DNA of 64,000 nt, taken from Candidatus Gastranaerophilales bacterium HUM_9. Lineage in GTDB: Bacteria; Cyanobacteriota; Vampirovibrionia; Gastranaerophilales; Gastranaerophilaceae. This document shows, one piece after another, positions 9,415 through 18,232 of this stretch. The stretch is from NCBI GenBank assembly GCA_002103075.1, contig DABG01000018.1, positions 186,001-250,000 of the forward strand, read 5' to 3'. The position numbers and the translations under genes are program-made. Each line of letters opens with the position of its first letter. Position 1 is the first letter of the stretch. The notes under the pieces were generated by a model. That model did not search any database and had not been told where the DNA came from. It saw nothing but the letters and a program-made list of their open reading frames with translations.

Positions 9415-10149
9415 TTAAATTTTAGTATTTGCCCTATATATATTACTGAATCCATATTGTAACATATTATTCCAATCAGAAATTGAAGAATGTTTTTTAT
9501 ATTTATAATAAAATTCATACGCTGAAATTAGTTGTTCAACATTATTATCAATATTCTGTATTTCTGTTAATAATGTTCTAATTTTTTCTGGCACAACAAA
9601 GGGCTTATATTTGTTATGCCACTCATTATAATAATCTTTCTTTTTATTTATTATATTTGCAGATTCAAATATTTTTTTAGTATATATTCTATAAATTTTT
9701 TCATGCCAATGTTTTTCTTGTATAGATTCAATCATTTTGGAGTCAACATTATATTTTTTTAATAATTCTGTTATTCTATCAAATTTTGACTTCATTAATT
9801 CATACGTTGGTTTTTCTTCTGTTAAAGGAGCTAATGTACTTTCTAAACTTATTCCTGCGACAGAAACTAATAAATTTGTTAAATCTTGTACCAATGTTTT
9901 AATTTCTCTAAGTTTTATATTTAAACCAAATATACTTATATTCTCTAAAAATGGTGTTATTTCTTTTGCAAATAAAATAAACATAAATGCAAATCCTGTG
10001 ATTAAAAATGCTATAAACTGTTCATTATAATTCAACCAAGCGAATTTCCATGCAAGATAAAAACAGTATGCACAAATCAAAAATTTTATAATTACATAGA
10101 GATCATTTAAACTAATACTTTTCCATGATTTGTTTTGTTTTTTATTCAT
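9415..10149 (-). CDS. Membrane protein of unknown function next to the KAP NTPase
   Basis: A 244-residue protein I do not recognise. Two hydrophobic helices near the N terminus (about 15-35 and 45-63) are followed by roughly 170 mostly helical, charged residues expected in the cytoplasm. ATG at 10149 has an AGAAGG-type site eight or so bases upstream. It lies 62 bases before the KAP start and 28 bases after the next gene upstream, on the same strand, and shares their high A+T content. A structural partner of the KAP protein at the membrane is plausible but unproven. Confidence 0.75.
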   Translation of the reverse strand: MNKKQNKSWKSISLNDLYVIIKFLICAYCFYLAWKFAWLNYNEQFIAFLITGFAFMFILFAKEITPFLENISIFGLNIKLREIKTLVQDLTNLLVSVAGISLESTLAPLTEEKPTYELMKSKFDRITELLKKYNVDSKMIESIQEKHWHEKIYRIYTKKIFESANIINKKKDYYNEWHNKYKPFVVPEKIRTLLTEIQNIDNNVEQLISAYEFYYKYKKHSSISDWNNMLQYGFSNIYRANTKI

Positions 10150-10177
10150 TTTGTTCTACCTTCTTAAAAATAATAGT

Positions 10178-11002
10178 TTAATTTTTTACAGTTAAACAAT
10201 CTTTACCTTGCAGACCACTTGGTACAACTTCTACGCCTTCTACGTACATTCTTAAATTGTTTTGATTGTCAAATTTAAAAAATTTAGCATAATCACCCAT
10301 TCCTTGACTACCCAGTTTTTCTTCAAGTTGGGCTTTATTTTTGACATTTTTTCTTTTTAATAAAGAATAAGCTTCATATAAATCTTCTGGGTCATAATGT
10401 TTATACAAAAGAGCATATTTAACAAAAGATGTAGGGCAAGATTTTTGATCAATTTTTTGAAAAAACTGAACAATGGGATTTGGTTTATTAGACCTTTTTT
10501 TATTTTTTAATCTTTTATTGTCATTTTTATTTATTTTTTCTGCTTTATAATATAGTTTTATATTACTCATATCATTATTTATACAATACTTATCTGTATA
10601 TTTTCTGGATAAAAACATATCTATTTTAAAACCAGTCAATTTATCTTTCCAAGTTATATTTGGAATTATTGCACTAAATGTAATATGTTTTCCACGGGTA
10701 TTAAATATTTCAGAATCTTTAACTAAATATTTTCCAATTATTGCACCAAAATTATCTTTAATTTCAATATTAATATCAGAATCAATAAAAACATTCCCTT
10801 TAGAAATTGGTCCAATTATATCAAGATACAAATTATCTTTTCTTATTTTTGAGTTAACTAGATAAACTGCACTAACATCTTTATCACCATACATCAAAAT
10901 ATCTTGATGTAACTTTTCACAGTTGTATTTTATAATTAAAAATATTGATAAAATAGTTAATAATACTATTCCAATAATTTTTTGATTTTTATTTAGTTTC
11001 AT
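10178..11002 (-). CDS. Membrane-anchored extracytoplasmic protein of unknown function
   Basis: 274 residues. One N-terminal hydrophobic segment (about 9-25) looks like an uncleaved signal anchor, followed by a beta-rich portion (about 40-150), a basic linker (about 160-175) and a C-terminal segment with the helical stretch DPEDLYEAYSLLKRK. Four cysteines lie outside the anchor. ATG at 11002 is preceded by GGAGTG. It heads the minus-strand group of the island, facing the XRE regulator across a 300-base divergent region. No family is recognised. Confidence 0.72.
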   Translation of the reverse strand: MKLNKNQKIIGIVLLTILSIFLIIKYNCEKLHQDILMYGDKDVSAVYLVNSKIRKDNLYLDIIGPISKGNVFIDSDINIEIKDNFGAIIGKYLVKDSEIFNTRGKHITFSAIIPNITWKDKLTGFKIDMFLSRKYTDKYCINNDMSNIKLYYKAEKINKNDNKRLKNKKRSNKPNPIVQFFQKIDQKSCPTSFVKYALLYKHYDPEDLYEAYSLLKRKNVKNKAQLEEKLGSQGMGDYAKFFKFDNQNNLRMYVEGVEVVPSGLQGKDCLTVKN

Positions 11003-11020
11003 ACATCACTCCATTTTTTA

Positions 11021-11139
11021 CTAACCGCCGCAACCTACAGAACAAGCCGTAGAACATCCCCTACATCTTGATGCTATAGTTATAAATTATTTTTCTTTGA
11101 TTTGCTTTGCTAAACCTTCAACATAACATTTTTATTCAT
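11021..11139 (-). pseudogene. Possible remnant of a small cysteine-rich peptide gene
   Basis: Minus-strand bases 11074-11021 read 17 codons giving ASRCRGCSTACSVGCGG and then a stop, a spacing (C-x2-C-x3-C-x3-C) like that of cysteine-rich modified-peptide precursors. The same frame upstream reads VEGLAKQIKEK but is interrupted by TAA, and the only ATG (11139) is in another frame. A broken gene with one stop and one frameshift would explain it. Chance, or derivation from repeat sequence (CAACCTACAG also occurs in the dispersed repeats), is equally possible. Confidence 0.25.
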
Positions 11140-11157
11140 TGTGTTTACAAAATAATA

Positions 11158-11227
11158 ATACGTATTTGATACTAAGTTTAGCATAAAACTATACATATGT
11201 CAATTATAACTACGTATATATTACGTA
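11158..11227. promoter_or_regulatory. Candidate operators between the divergent KAP island genes and the XRE gene
   Basis: Two copies of a TACGTA-type palindrome lie in the divergent region: ATACGTAT at 11158-11165 and the double site TACGTATATATTACGTA at 11211-11227. They are placed where an XRE protein would bind to control both directions. Binding is inferred from position and symmetry only. Confidence 0.4.
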
Positions 11228-11302
11228 CTTTCATTTAAAAATATAGGTTAAATATACTTATTTTTTATATTTTAGAAATTATCATGTTTAAATGAGGTTT
11301 TT

Positions 11303-11608
11303 ATGAATAATAAAAAATTATTAGGTAAACGAATAAAAGAAATACGAAAACAATCTAATTTAACACAAGAAAAGTTAGCTGAAATGATTGATATAGAAAC
11401 CACCTCTCTAAGTGGAATAGAAAGTGGCAGACACTTTCCCTCATTATTAACTTTAGAAAAAATAGCTAATAATCTTAATGTGGAATTAAAATCATTATTT
11501 AATTATAATCATTTACAATCTATTGATACTATGAAAAATGACATTATTGAAAACATTGATAATTTGTCTGACGAAAAAATAATATTTATACATAAATTTT
11601 TTGAATAA
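11303..11608 (+). CDS. XRE-family helix-turn-helix regulator
   Basis: 101 residues with a Cro/CI-type helix-turn-helix at about 6-62 (GKRIKEIRKQSNLTQEKLAE, then SLSGIESGRHFPSLLTLEKIA), followed by a short acidic helical tail that may dimerise. ATG at 11303 has TGAGG five bases upstream. It is transcribed away from the KAP gene set, with candidate TACGTA operators between them, so it probably controls the island and itself. The short length is typical of regulators of mobile or defence loci. Confidence 0.88.
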   Translation: MNNKKLLGKRIKEIRKQSNLTQEKLAEMIDIETTSLSGIESGRHFPSLLTLEKIANNLNVELKSLFNYNHLQSIDTMKNDIIENIDNLSDEKIIFIHKFFE

Positions 11609-11639
11609 TTTAATTTATTTTTATACTCCAATCAAATTC

Positions 11640-12003
11640 ACACAGGGATTCTTCGCAGGGATTCCGAAACGAGTTCGGAATGACTCTTTATATTATATTT
11701 TAGTCACCCTGAACTTGTTTCAGGGTCTCTATAACATCTTTATAGGGATTCCACGCTTGCGTTACAAAAATAATTACAACACGCTCTGAATGACATCAAA
11801 AACTGTCATTCAGAAAGAGTAAGACGACCGAAGAATTCCCCTAAACAGTCTTTGTTGGGGTGGAAACCCCAACCTACTGTTCACAGAACTGTTGGTTTAT
11901 GGATTGCCACAAATTTGCGGTGCAAATTTTCGCAATGACGTATTTAAAATTATCATAGACAGTGTTTGCAGGGATTCTTCGCTTCGCTCTGAATGACGGA
12001 TTA
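11640..12003. repeat. Intergenic repeat cluster
   Basis: Modular palindromic repeats between the XRE gene and priA. The units include GGGATTCCGAAACGAGTTCGG, CCCTGAACTTGTTTCAGGG (intact; the version at 51331-51468 is split by copy B), GGGATTCCACGCTTGCGTTAC with CACGCTCTGAATGAC, the hairpin GTTGGGGT-GGAA-ACCCCAAC (11854-11873), and GGATTGCCACA...CGCAATGAC. Short open frames across it are by-products of the repeats. No gene is supported. Confidence 0.8.
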
Positions 12004-12025
12004 ATAATTATTCAAATACAACCTC

Positions 12026-14224
12026 TTACAAAATATCAATCGGGTCAACGTCAATCGCCATTCGTATATCCTTTGGCAACTTTATAGACCTAAAGAACTG
12101 TGTAATAAACTTATGACCTTTTTCATAAATCTTATTCTTTAACAACAACTGATAACGATAGAACCCATTTAGTCTTTCAATCACGCAAGCCGATGGTCCT
12201 AACATCTCAACATACTCATCAAACCCATACTTATCAATCAACTGCTCCAGTCTATCTGCAATCTGTTCCAAGCACTTTTCAGCTCTCTCATCTGTTTCAG
12301 AGCTTATAATAACTCTAATAATCTGCGTGAACGGTGGATATACAAACTCTTGTCTAGCCTTAATTTCCGTATCATAAAACTTCAAATAATTTTGTTCTCT
12401 TGCACTATCCAACGCATAAAAATCAGGGTTATAAGTTTGGAACAATACTTTTCCCGTATACTCACCACGTCCTGCTCTGCCAGCTACCTGTGTCAAAAGT
12501 TGAAACCCACGTTCAGCCGAACGAAAATCAGGCAAATTGAACGTAGAGTCTGCACTAATAACCCCAACTAAAGTAACATTAGGGTTATCCAACCCCTTTG
12601 CAATCATCTGTGTTCCTATCAAAATATCAATCTCTTTTTTTTGAAACCTATTTAAAATCTCAATATGAGTATTCTTCCTTGACAAAACATCGCTATCAAT
12701 TCTTTCAATATTAACCTCAGGGTACAACTCCTTAAACAATGCCTCAACTTTTTGTGAGCCTAACCCCGAAGTTTTTAACGCATCACTTCCACAATTTGGA
12801 CAAATATCAGGCATTTCTTCCTCGTGGTTACAATAATGACACTTGAGCTTTTTATCCTTTGCGTGCCAAATCAACGGAATAGCACAATTTGGACACTCTA
12901 TCACATGTCCACAAGATTTACACATCGTAGAGGTAGAAAAACCACGTCTATTGATTAATATAATTATCTGTTGACCTGCGTCAAGTGTTTCCTCAACAGC
13001 TGTTTGTAATTGTTTTGAGATAACACCTTTATATGAAGCTCGTGAATATTCTTGCATATTAATTATCCCAATAGATGCCATAGGTGCATCATTAAACCTA
13101 TGTGGCATCTCAAACAAAGTATTGTTGTTTGAAGCATAATAATATGTAGAAATATCAGGAGTTGCAGAGCCTAACAACAATGGTGCATTATGATACTGTG
13201 CAAGTTTCTTAGCAACGACTTTTGCATCATATCTAGGTGCAGGATTAGACTGTTTATAAGCCCCCTCGTGCTCCTCATCTATTATAATAAGTCCGATATT
13301 TTGTAATGGTGCAAACACTGCAGAACGAGCACCTGCAAGGATTTTTATCTCGTTATTATACAATCTATTCCACACGTCATATTTTTCACCATCAGAAATA
13401 CTACTATGCCAAATAGCAACCTCGTTTATCCCAAATTTTCTTGCAATACGTTGGGTAAGTTGTGAAGCCAAAGCAATTTCAGGTGCTAAAAATAAAACAT
13501 TCTTCCCAGCGTTTATAGTGTCTTGGATAAGTTTAAAATAGACTTCAGTTTTACCAGATGCAGTAACCCCGTGCAACAAAATAGGGTTTCTAGAATTAAG
13601 TTTACTTTTTATCCCTTCATAAGCTGATAACTGTTCACCTGATAATTCTGAAAGTGGTTCAAGTTTGTTATCCTTAAATATACTCAAAGGGTTTCTGTAG
13701 ATACATTCTTCCGTGAGTTTAATATTTCCTTGAGCCTCTAGTTTTTTAATAGTAGCACGAGTAGTCTTTACCTCTTTTTCAAAGATGATTAAAGACATTT
13801 TGCCTTTCTTTTTCAGCTCCTCAAGGATAGCAAGCTGACGTTTTGTGGCATTGTCAGAGTTTACATATTCGATTGAATATTCAGTTTTAGAATTTTTTTC
13901 AATAAGTTTTACAGGGATAGCAAGATTAATGACGTTTACAATATCCGTACAATAATAGTTTGCTACCCACTCTAATAACTTAAAATATTTAAGGTTAAAC
14001 AAAGGTTTGTCATCAAGAATCGAACGAATTTTTTTTATTTTTAACCCGTCCTCTACATAATCTGTAAATCCGACAACAAACGCTTTTATAGAACCTTGAC
14101 GACCAAACGGTACAGAAACAGCTTGACCAATCTTGATAACATCTTTTAAGGTATCAGGTATTTCATAACTAAAAGTCTTTACCCCCAAACCTTTTATGTT
14201 TACAAGAACATTTGCATAATTCAT
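12026..14224 (-). CDS. priA: Primosomal protein N' (PriA helicase)
   Basis: 732 residues, normal length. N-terminal DNA-binding domain (about 1-180), then Walker A GVTASGKTEVY, DEEH box (IIIDEEHEGAYKQ), helicase motif around GTQMIAKGLDNPNVTLVG, and eight zinc-binding cysteines in paired CxxC groups (CKSCGHVIECPNC ... CHYCNHEEEMPDICPNC). PriA reloads the replicative helicase at stalled forks. The start codon overlaps the stop of the upstream PC4-like gene by one base (TAATG), so translation is coupled. Confidence 0.96.
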   Translation of the reverse strand: MNYANVLVNIKGLGVKTFSYEIPDTLKDVIKIGQAVSVPFGRQGSIKAFVVGFTDYVEDGLKIKKIRSILDDKPLFNLKYFKLLEWVANYYCTDIVNVINLAIPVKLIEKNSKTEYSIEYVNSDNATKRQLAILEELKKKGKMSLIIFEKEVKTTRATIKKLEAQGNIKLTEECIYRNPLSIFKDNKLEPLSELSGEQLSAYEGIKSKLNSRNPILLHGVTASGKTEVYFKLIQDTINAGKNVLFLAPEIALASQLTQRIARKFGINEVAIWHSSISDGEKYDVWNRLYNNEIKILAGARSAVFAPLQNIGLIIIDEEHEGAYKQSNPAPRYDAKVVAKKLAQYHNAPLLLGSATPDISTYYYASNNNTLFEMPHRFNDAPMASIGIINMQEYSRASYKGVISKQLQTAVEETLDAGQQIIILINRRGFSTSTMCKSCGHVIECPNCAIPLIWHAKDKKLKCHYCNHEEEMPDICPNCGSDALKTSGLGSQKVEALFKELYPEVNIERIDSDVLSRKNTHIEILNRFQKKEIDILIGTQMIAKGLDNPNVTLVGVISADSTFNLPDFRSAERGFQLLTQVAGRAGRGEYTGKVLFQTYNPDFYALDSAREQNYLKFYDTEIKARQEFVYPPFTQIIRVIISSETDERAEKCLEQIADRLEQLIDKYGFDEYVEMLGPSACVIERLNGFYRYQLLLKNKIYEKGHKFITQFFRSIKLPKDIRMAIDVDPIDIL

Positions 14225-14460
14225 TAGTCTAATGCCAACAATTCTTTCTTAGCATCTTCGATTGCATTTGCTAATGTGTCTAAATCTTCTGGATAAACTG
14301 TAACACCTTTTTGAGTAGGACGCCAAGTTTCGCCATCATCTGTTGTGTAGAAAATTCTTAAATCAAGATAAGTTTTTCCTTTGTATTCAGTAATTGATGC
14401 GTGTAATTCTTGATTACCTGCACGTTCAATTCTTGCTAATAATTTTGGTTCTTCTGCCAT
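14224..14460 (-). CDS. PC4/YdbC-like single-strand DNA-binding protein
   Basis: 78 residues from the ATG at 14460, which has a perfect AAAGGAGG eight bases upstream. The segment YLDLRIFYTTDDGETWRPTQKGVTV fits the PC4 coactivator/YdbC fold: a beta sheet with a basic face, then a C-terminal helix (LDTLANAIEDAKKELLAL). Such bacterial proteins bind single-stranded nucleic acid. The in-frame ATG at 14499 lies upstream of the likely transcription start and is rejected. One-base overlap with priA suggests a link to replication or repair. Confidence 0.75.
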   Translation of the reverse strand: MAEEPKLLARIERAGNQELHASITEYKGKTYLDLRIFYTTDDGETWRPTQKGVTVYPEDLDTLANAIEDAKKELLALD

Positions 14461-14489
14461 AATGTCCTCCTTTTTAAAATTATAAAAAT

Positions 14490-14498
14490 ATTCTAGCA
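14490..14498 (-). promoter_or_regulatory. Extended -10 promoter of the PC4-like gene and priA
   Basis: Minus strand TGCTAGAAT (14498-14490) is an extended -10 of the TGnTAnAAT type that recurs before other genes here. Transcription would begin near 14483, giving a leader of about 23 bases that carries AAAGGAGG. Confidence 0.5.
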
Positions 14499-14547
14499 CA
14501 TATTTTTAATAATGCACCTTGTTAATTTTTGGTAACTTTGCAACCTC

Positions 14548-14702
14548 TTTGCAGGGATTCTTCGCTTCGCTCTGAATGACGCCCCCAGACTGTCATTCAG
14601 AGGGAGTGTAACGACCGAAGAATCCCCCTGAACATGTTTTTGTTGGGGTAGAAACCCCAACCTACTGTTCTCATACTACACTTGAAATTCGTAATGACAT
14701 TC
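14548..14702. repeat. Intergenic repeat cluster
   Basis: Repeat units between the TPR-glycosyltransferase stop and the PC4 promoter: GGGATTCTTCGCTTCGCTCTGAATGAC-type sequence, its inverse CTGTCATTCAGAGGGAGTG...GAAGAATCCCC, and the hairpin GTTGGGGT-AGAA-ACCCCAAC at 14642-14661. Nothing coding. Confidence 0.75.
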
Positions 14703-14705
14703 TAA

Positions 14706-16352
14706 CTACTTCCTTAGTCCAGCAATCTCATTAAACAATTCTTCTGCAACGTCTTCCCACGTTCTTCTATCGTGTTGTTTAATAATTGTCACACTTGGAT
14801 ACCACTCAGTCTTTTTATCGTTGTCGAACCATCTCCAGTCAGGTGCTTTGCACAACAACAAATATGTCTTAACACCCATTGCACCAGCCAAATGAGCTAA
14901 AGCAGTGTCAACCGTAATCAACACATCAAGGTTTTTCAACAAAGATGCTGTATCATCAAAAGTTTGTATATGTTCTTCCAAATCCACAATCTGTGGATAT
15001 TTTTCACACATTCCAAAGATATCATTCATCTGAAAAGAATAATACTTATTTCCCTCAAGCTCAAACAATTTTTTAAAATAATATGGTGCGTCAATCGTTC
15101 TATAAACAGCGTCACGCAATCCCATACCCTTAGCTCTCCAGTTCAAACCTATCTTTAATTCATCACCTCTAAAAAACTGTATCTTATCGTTATAATCTTT
15201 TTCTTCATCTGTTATCATATAAGGTTCTTGTTGTGGAATATTGTGATATGAAATATTCAACAAATTCTGAATATCCATTATCATCAAAAACTTGTTATAA
15301 GGCTTAAACACACCAAACTTTATAATCTCTACATTTTTATACTTTTTAAAACTTCTCTTGAACAAATCATACAGCGACTCGTCAACTGCGTAATAAACTT
15401 TTTTGAACTTCTTTGCCACATAAGGTACAAATCTTGAGAACTGAATATTATCACCATAACCTTGTTCTGATGTGATATACAAAACTTCATTAGGATAATC
15501 CTTGCCGTCCCAATAATTCTTACGTTCACGATAATTCATATACTGTTTTGGTTCACGTTCTGAATAATACTTATACCCCAATTTCATCTTTTTTTGTGCC
15601 ATATAAATTGAGCCTAAAGTATAGTTATAATCAGCACCAACACGTTTTTTTATAGAATGAAGTTTTCTCAAATACTTTTCAGCACCTGCATAATCTTCTG
15701 AATGTTTACAACAAACCCCAAGGTTATAATAACCTTCAATATACCCCATTTTTGCTGACTTTAGAAAGTGTTTTTTAGCTTGCTCATAGTCATTAACAGA
15801 TGCCTCATAATAAAACCCTAATGAGTTTTCAGTAATTGCGTTATTAGGGAATTCTTTTTTTAACTTATCAAGCCATTCCTTGCTCTTGTCGTCCATACCA
15901 AGTTCAAGGTATTCAAACATAATCGTTCCATACAAAGCAGGTGTCTTAAACTCTTTTGCACCCTCTTCCAAAACTCTGATACCCTCTTCCTCTAATCCAA
16001 GGTTTTTGTATGCTCTCTGACAATAGTAATAAATAATCTCTTCTTTTTTATATTTAGTTAATTCTTCATACATAATGGCTGCATCTTGATAGTTTTTGTT
16101 AACATTACAAGCGTTCGCCAAAGCTTCTAATGTTTCAACACTTTTTTCTAACTCAAAAGCACGTCTTGCATAAGCCATTGCCTTATCATATCTTCTCATT
16201 CTTATATAAAGATTGCTGATTTCAGACAAAATTTCAGCATTATTAGTATTATTTTGCAAAAGCCTTACAAGAATGATTTTTACGTAATCATACTTTCCGA
16301 AATTTATACATTTGTTTGCCAAATCTAACAATCTTTTTTGTTGAAAATTCAT
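14706..16352 (-). CDS. TPR protein with C-terminal GT9-like glycosyltransferase domain (copy 2)
   Basis: 548 residues. Residues 1 to about 270 are tetratricopeptide-type helix pairs; the C-terminal half matches the heptosyltransferase/GT9 fold, with the donor-site signatures GYGDNIQFSRF, GLNWRAKG and VDTALAHLAGAMGVKTYLLL. GT9 enzymes add heptose or related sugars to LPS-type acceptors; the TPR part could bind a protein or complex partner. It lies ten bases after its paralogue, preceded by an AAGAGAT site. Acceptor and sugar cannot be told from sequence. Confidence 0.8.
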   Translation of the reverse strand: MNFQQKRLLDLANKCINFGKYDYVKIILVRLLQNNTNNAEILSEISNLYIRMRRYDKAMAYARRAFELEKSVETLEALANACNVNKNYQDAAIMYEELTKYKKEEIIYYYCQRAYKNLGLEEEGIRVLEEGAKEFKTPALYGTIMFEYLELGMDDKSKEWLDKLKKEFPNNAITENSLGFYYEASVNDYEQAKKHFLKSAKMGYIEGYYNLGVCCKHSEDYAGAEKYLRKLHSIKKRVGADYNYTLGSIYMAQKKMKLGYKYYSEREPKQYMNYRERKNYWDGKDYPNEVLYITSEQGYGDNIQFSRFVPYVAKKFKKVYYAVDESLYDLFKRSFKKYKNVEIIKFGVFKPYNKFLMIMDIQNLLNISYHNIPQQEPYMITDEEKDYNDKIQFFRGDELKIGLNWRAKGMGLRDAVYRTIDAPYYFKKLFELEGNKYYSFQMNDIFGMCEKYPQIVDLEEHIQTFDDTASLLKNLDVLITVDTALAHLAGAMGVKTYLLLCKAPDWRWFDNDKKTEWYPSVTIIKQHDRRTWEDVAEELFNEIAGLRK

Positions 16353-16362
16353 AATATATCTC

Positions 16363-17997
16363 TTAACTTTCTAATAATTTTTCTATCATCTCATCAACTT
16401 CAATAAACCAATCTTGTCTATCTTGTTGTTTAAACAATTCAACAGATGAATACCATTCTGTCACCTTGTCATTATTAAACCATCTCCAATCAGCACAATA
16501 TGGTAACATCAAAAAAGTTTTCTTTCCGATTGCACCCGATACGTGCACGCAAGATGTGTCAACAGTAATAAACACATCACAGTTTTCTATAATACTTGCA
16601 GTATCATCAAAATCGTTTATCTCAGGCGCCAAATCAATAATCTGCGGATATTTTTTACAACCATTAAAAATATCCTCTAATTGCACTGAATAAAACTGTA
16701 TATTTTTTTCTTCTGCTAAATCAAGCATCTTTTTAAAATATTCTATATTAACAGTCCTATTAATAGCACCACGAACCCCAATACCACCAGCTTTCCAGCA
16801 TAAGCCCACTTTTAACTTATCGTTATTAAAATACTTTTCTTTAAAATAACGAACTTTTTCAGGGTCAAGCTTCAAATATCCATCTTTACTAGGAATATTG
16901 TCAAAATCCATATCTAAATAATAAGGCAAGTCAGCAGACAATACATAACAATCGTAATCAGACACATCAGATAATTTGTCATAGAAAGTCACATTTTCAA
17001 TATTAAAACTTCTTTTAAATAACTCCAAGCAAGGTTTTCTTGTTAAGACCTTAACAGCTTTAAATTTTGGAGCAAGAAACGGTAAATATCTAATAAACTG
17101 AATATGGTCACCGAGTCCTTGATCACAATATAAAAGTAATGTTGAATTTTTTTGTTCTGAACCGCCCCAATTATTTTTAAGTGTCAAAATTTCTGGTGCT
17201 TTATCTCTAAAACCAAAAAGTTCATAACCTTTTTTCATCTCTTTTTTTACAAGATAAAGAGTTCCCAGAGCAGCTTTAGGATAAGTTTCTCTTGGTAGAA
17301 TTTCTACAATCTTTTTCAAAGCTTTTTCTGCTTCATCAAAATTACCAGTTTTTATATAACTAACTCCTAGATGATAATACCCAAGAGGATTACCGTTTTC
17401 TATCGCTGTTATATAACACTCTCTAGCAAGTTCTTCATTGCAGTACATAAATTCTTGCAATGCACCTGCAATAATCCATATTTCAGGACATTTTGGGAAC
17501 TTTTGAATAGTCTTTGCACAAAAACTTTCGGCTTTTTTAATATCGCCTTTATCGAAATAGCTTTGAGTTAACCTAACCATAGCGTTATCTAATTCTGGGT
17601 GCTTATTATAAAATTTTTCTGCATAAGCAACTTCAAAATCATACATTTGAAGTTCCTTAAAAGCATCAATTATTTTGTTATAAATCTTAGGACTATCTTT
17701 ATCGTAATTAAAAAGCTCTTCATAAAGAATTATCGCATCATCAAACTTTTGTAGCTTAAACTTACAAAAAGCAAGTCCAGAAATCGAAGATGCTGATTTT
17801 CTTTTGTCATAAGATTTTTGAAGAATACGTTCAGCACTTTTATACTTGTGTTTTTTTATATAAACTCTGCCTAAAAACGCTTGTAAAATAGGGTCATCAG
17901 GAGTTTTAATGAGCATATCAAGATAAATCTTTTCTGCCTCGTCAAATTTAGATTGTTTTATCAAAGTATTTGCTTGTGCTAATAGCTTTATATTCAT
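16363..17997 (-). CDS. TPR protein with C-terminal GT9-like glycosyltransferase domain (copy 1)
   Basis: 544 residues and the same layout as the downstream gene: TPR-like helices to about 265, then GT9-like motifs GLGDHIQFIRYLPF, GLCWKAGG and VDTSCVHVSGAIGKKTFLML. The two clearly arose by tandem duplication but have diverged throughout. ATG at 17997 has AGGTAG upstream. First gene of the pair; a palindrome AGTTAGACTAACT in the upstream region near 18036 may be regulatory. KdsA elsewhere in the window implies an LPS-type surface that could be the target. Confidence 0.8.
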   Translation of the reverse strand: MNIKLLAQANTLIKQSKFDEAEKIYLDMLIKTPDDPILQAFLGRVYIKKHKYKSAERILQKSYDKRKSASSISGLAFCKFKLQKFDDAIILYEELFNYDKDSPKIYNKIIDAFKELQMYDFEVAYAEKFYNKHPELDNAMVRLTQSYFDKGDIKKAESFCAKTIQKFPKCPEIWIIAGALQEFMYCNEELARECYITAIENGNPLGYYHLGVSYIKTGNFDEAEKALKKIVEILPRETYPKAALGTLYLVKKEMKKGYELFGFRDKAPEILTLKNNWGGSEQKNSTLLLYCDQGLGDHIQFIRYLPFLAPKFKAVKVLTRKPCLELFKRSFNIENVTFYDKLSDVSDYDCYVLSADLPYYLDMDFDNIPSKDGYLKLDPEKVRYFKEKYFNNDKLKVGLCWKAGGIGVRGAINRTVNIEYFKKMLDLAEEKNIQFYSVQLEDIFNGCKKYPQIIDLAPEINDFDDTASIIENCDVFITVDTSCVHVSGAIGKKTFLMLPYCADWRWFNNDKVTEWYSSVELFKQQDRQDWFIEVDEMIEKLLES

Positions 17998-18155
17998 AAT
18001 CTACCTAAAACTTTACCTACGTAACATAGTCACCAAGTTAGACTAACTCATTGTCATAGTAACATTTTTTAGGACTTAGTCAATCCACCTAATACTTGAT
18101 TATTAAAAATATAGTAACAATGGGGGATTAACAAAACAAGATGAGAAAGGTTTAA

Positions 18156-18226
18156 TATAATCATTAAATCTTTTTCATACTTCCAGCTATTCTTAATTCC
18201 AAGAGTCTAAAAAGACTCTTTTTTTT
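18156..18226 (+). ncRNA. Candidate small RNA ending at an orphan terminator
   Basis: A plus-strand terminator at 18201-18226 has no plus-strand gene before it: the genes on both sides run on the minus strand. Upstream is TATAAT at 18156-18161 but no good -35 box. The transcript would be about 60 bases, pyrimidine-rich (CUUCC, AAUUCC), before the hairpin. No open frame fits. The coordinates include the presumed -10 box. Confidence 0.35.
18201..18226 (+). terminator. Intrinsic terminator
   Basis: Perfect stem AAGAGTC/GACTCTT around a TAAAAA loop followed by eight T residues on the plus strand. On the minus strand no T run follows, so it works for plus-strand transcription only. Confidence 0.7.
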
Positions 18227-18232
18227 ATGTTT

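Noticed and set aside
11601..11789. Open frame after the XRE gene
   Set aside because: It runs entirely through dispersed palindromic repeats with no ribosome site or codon signal.
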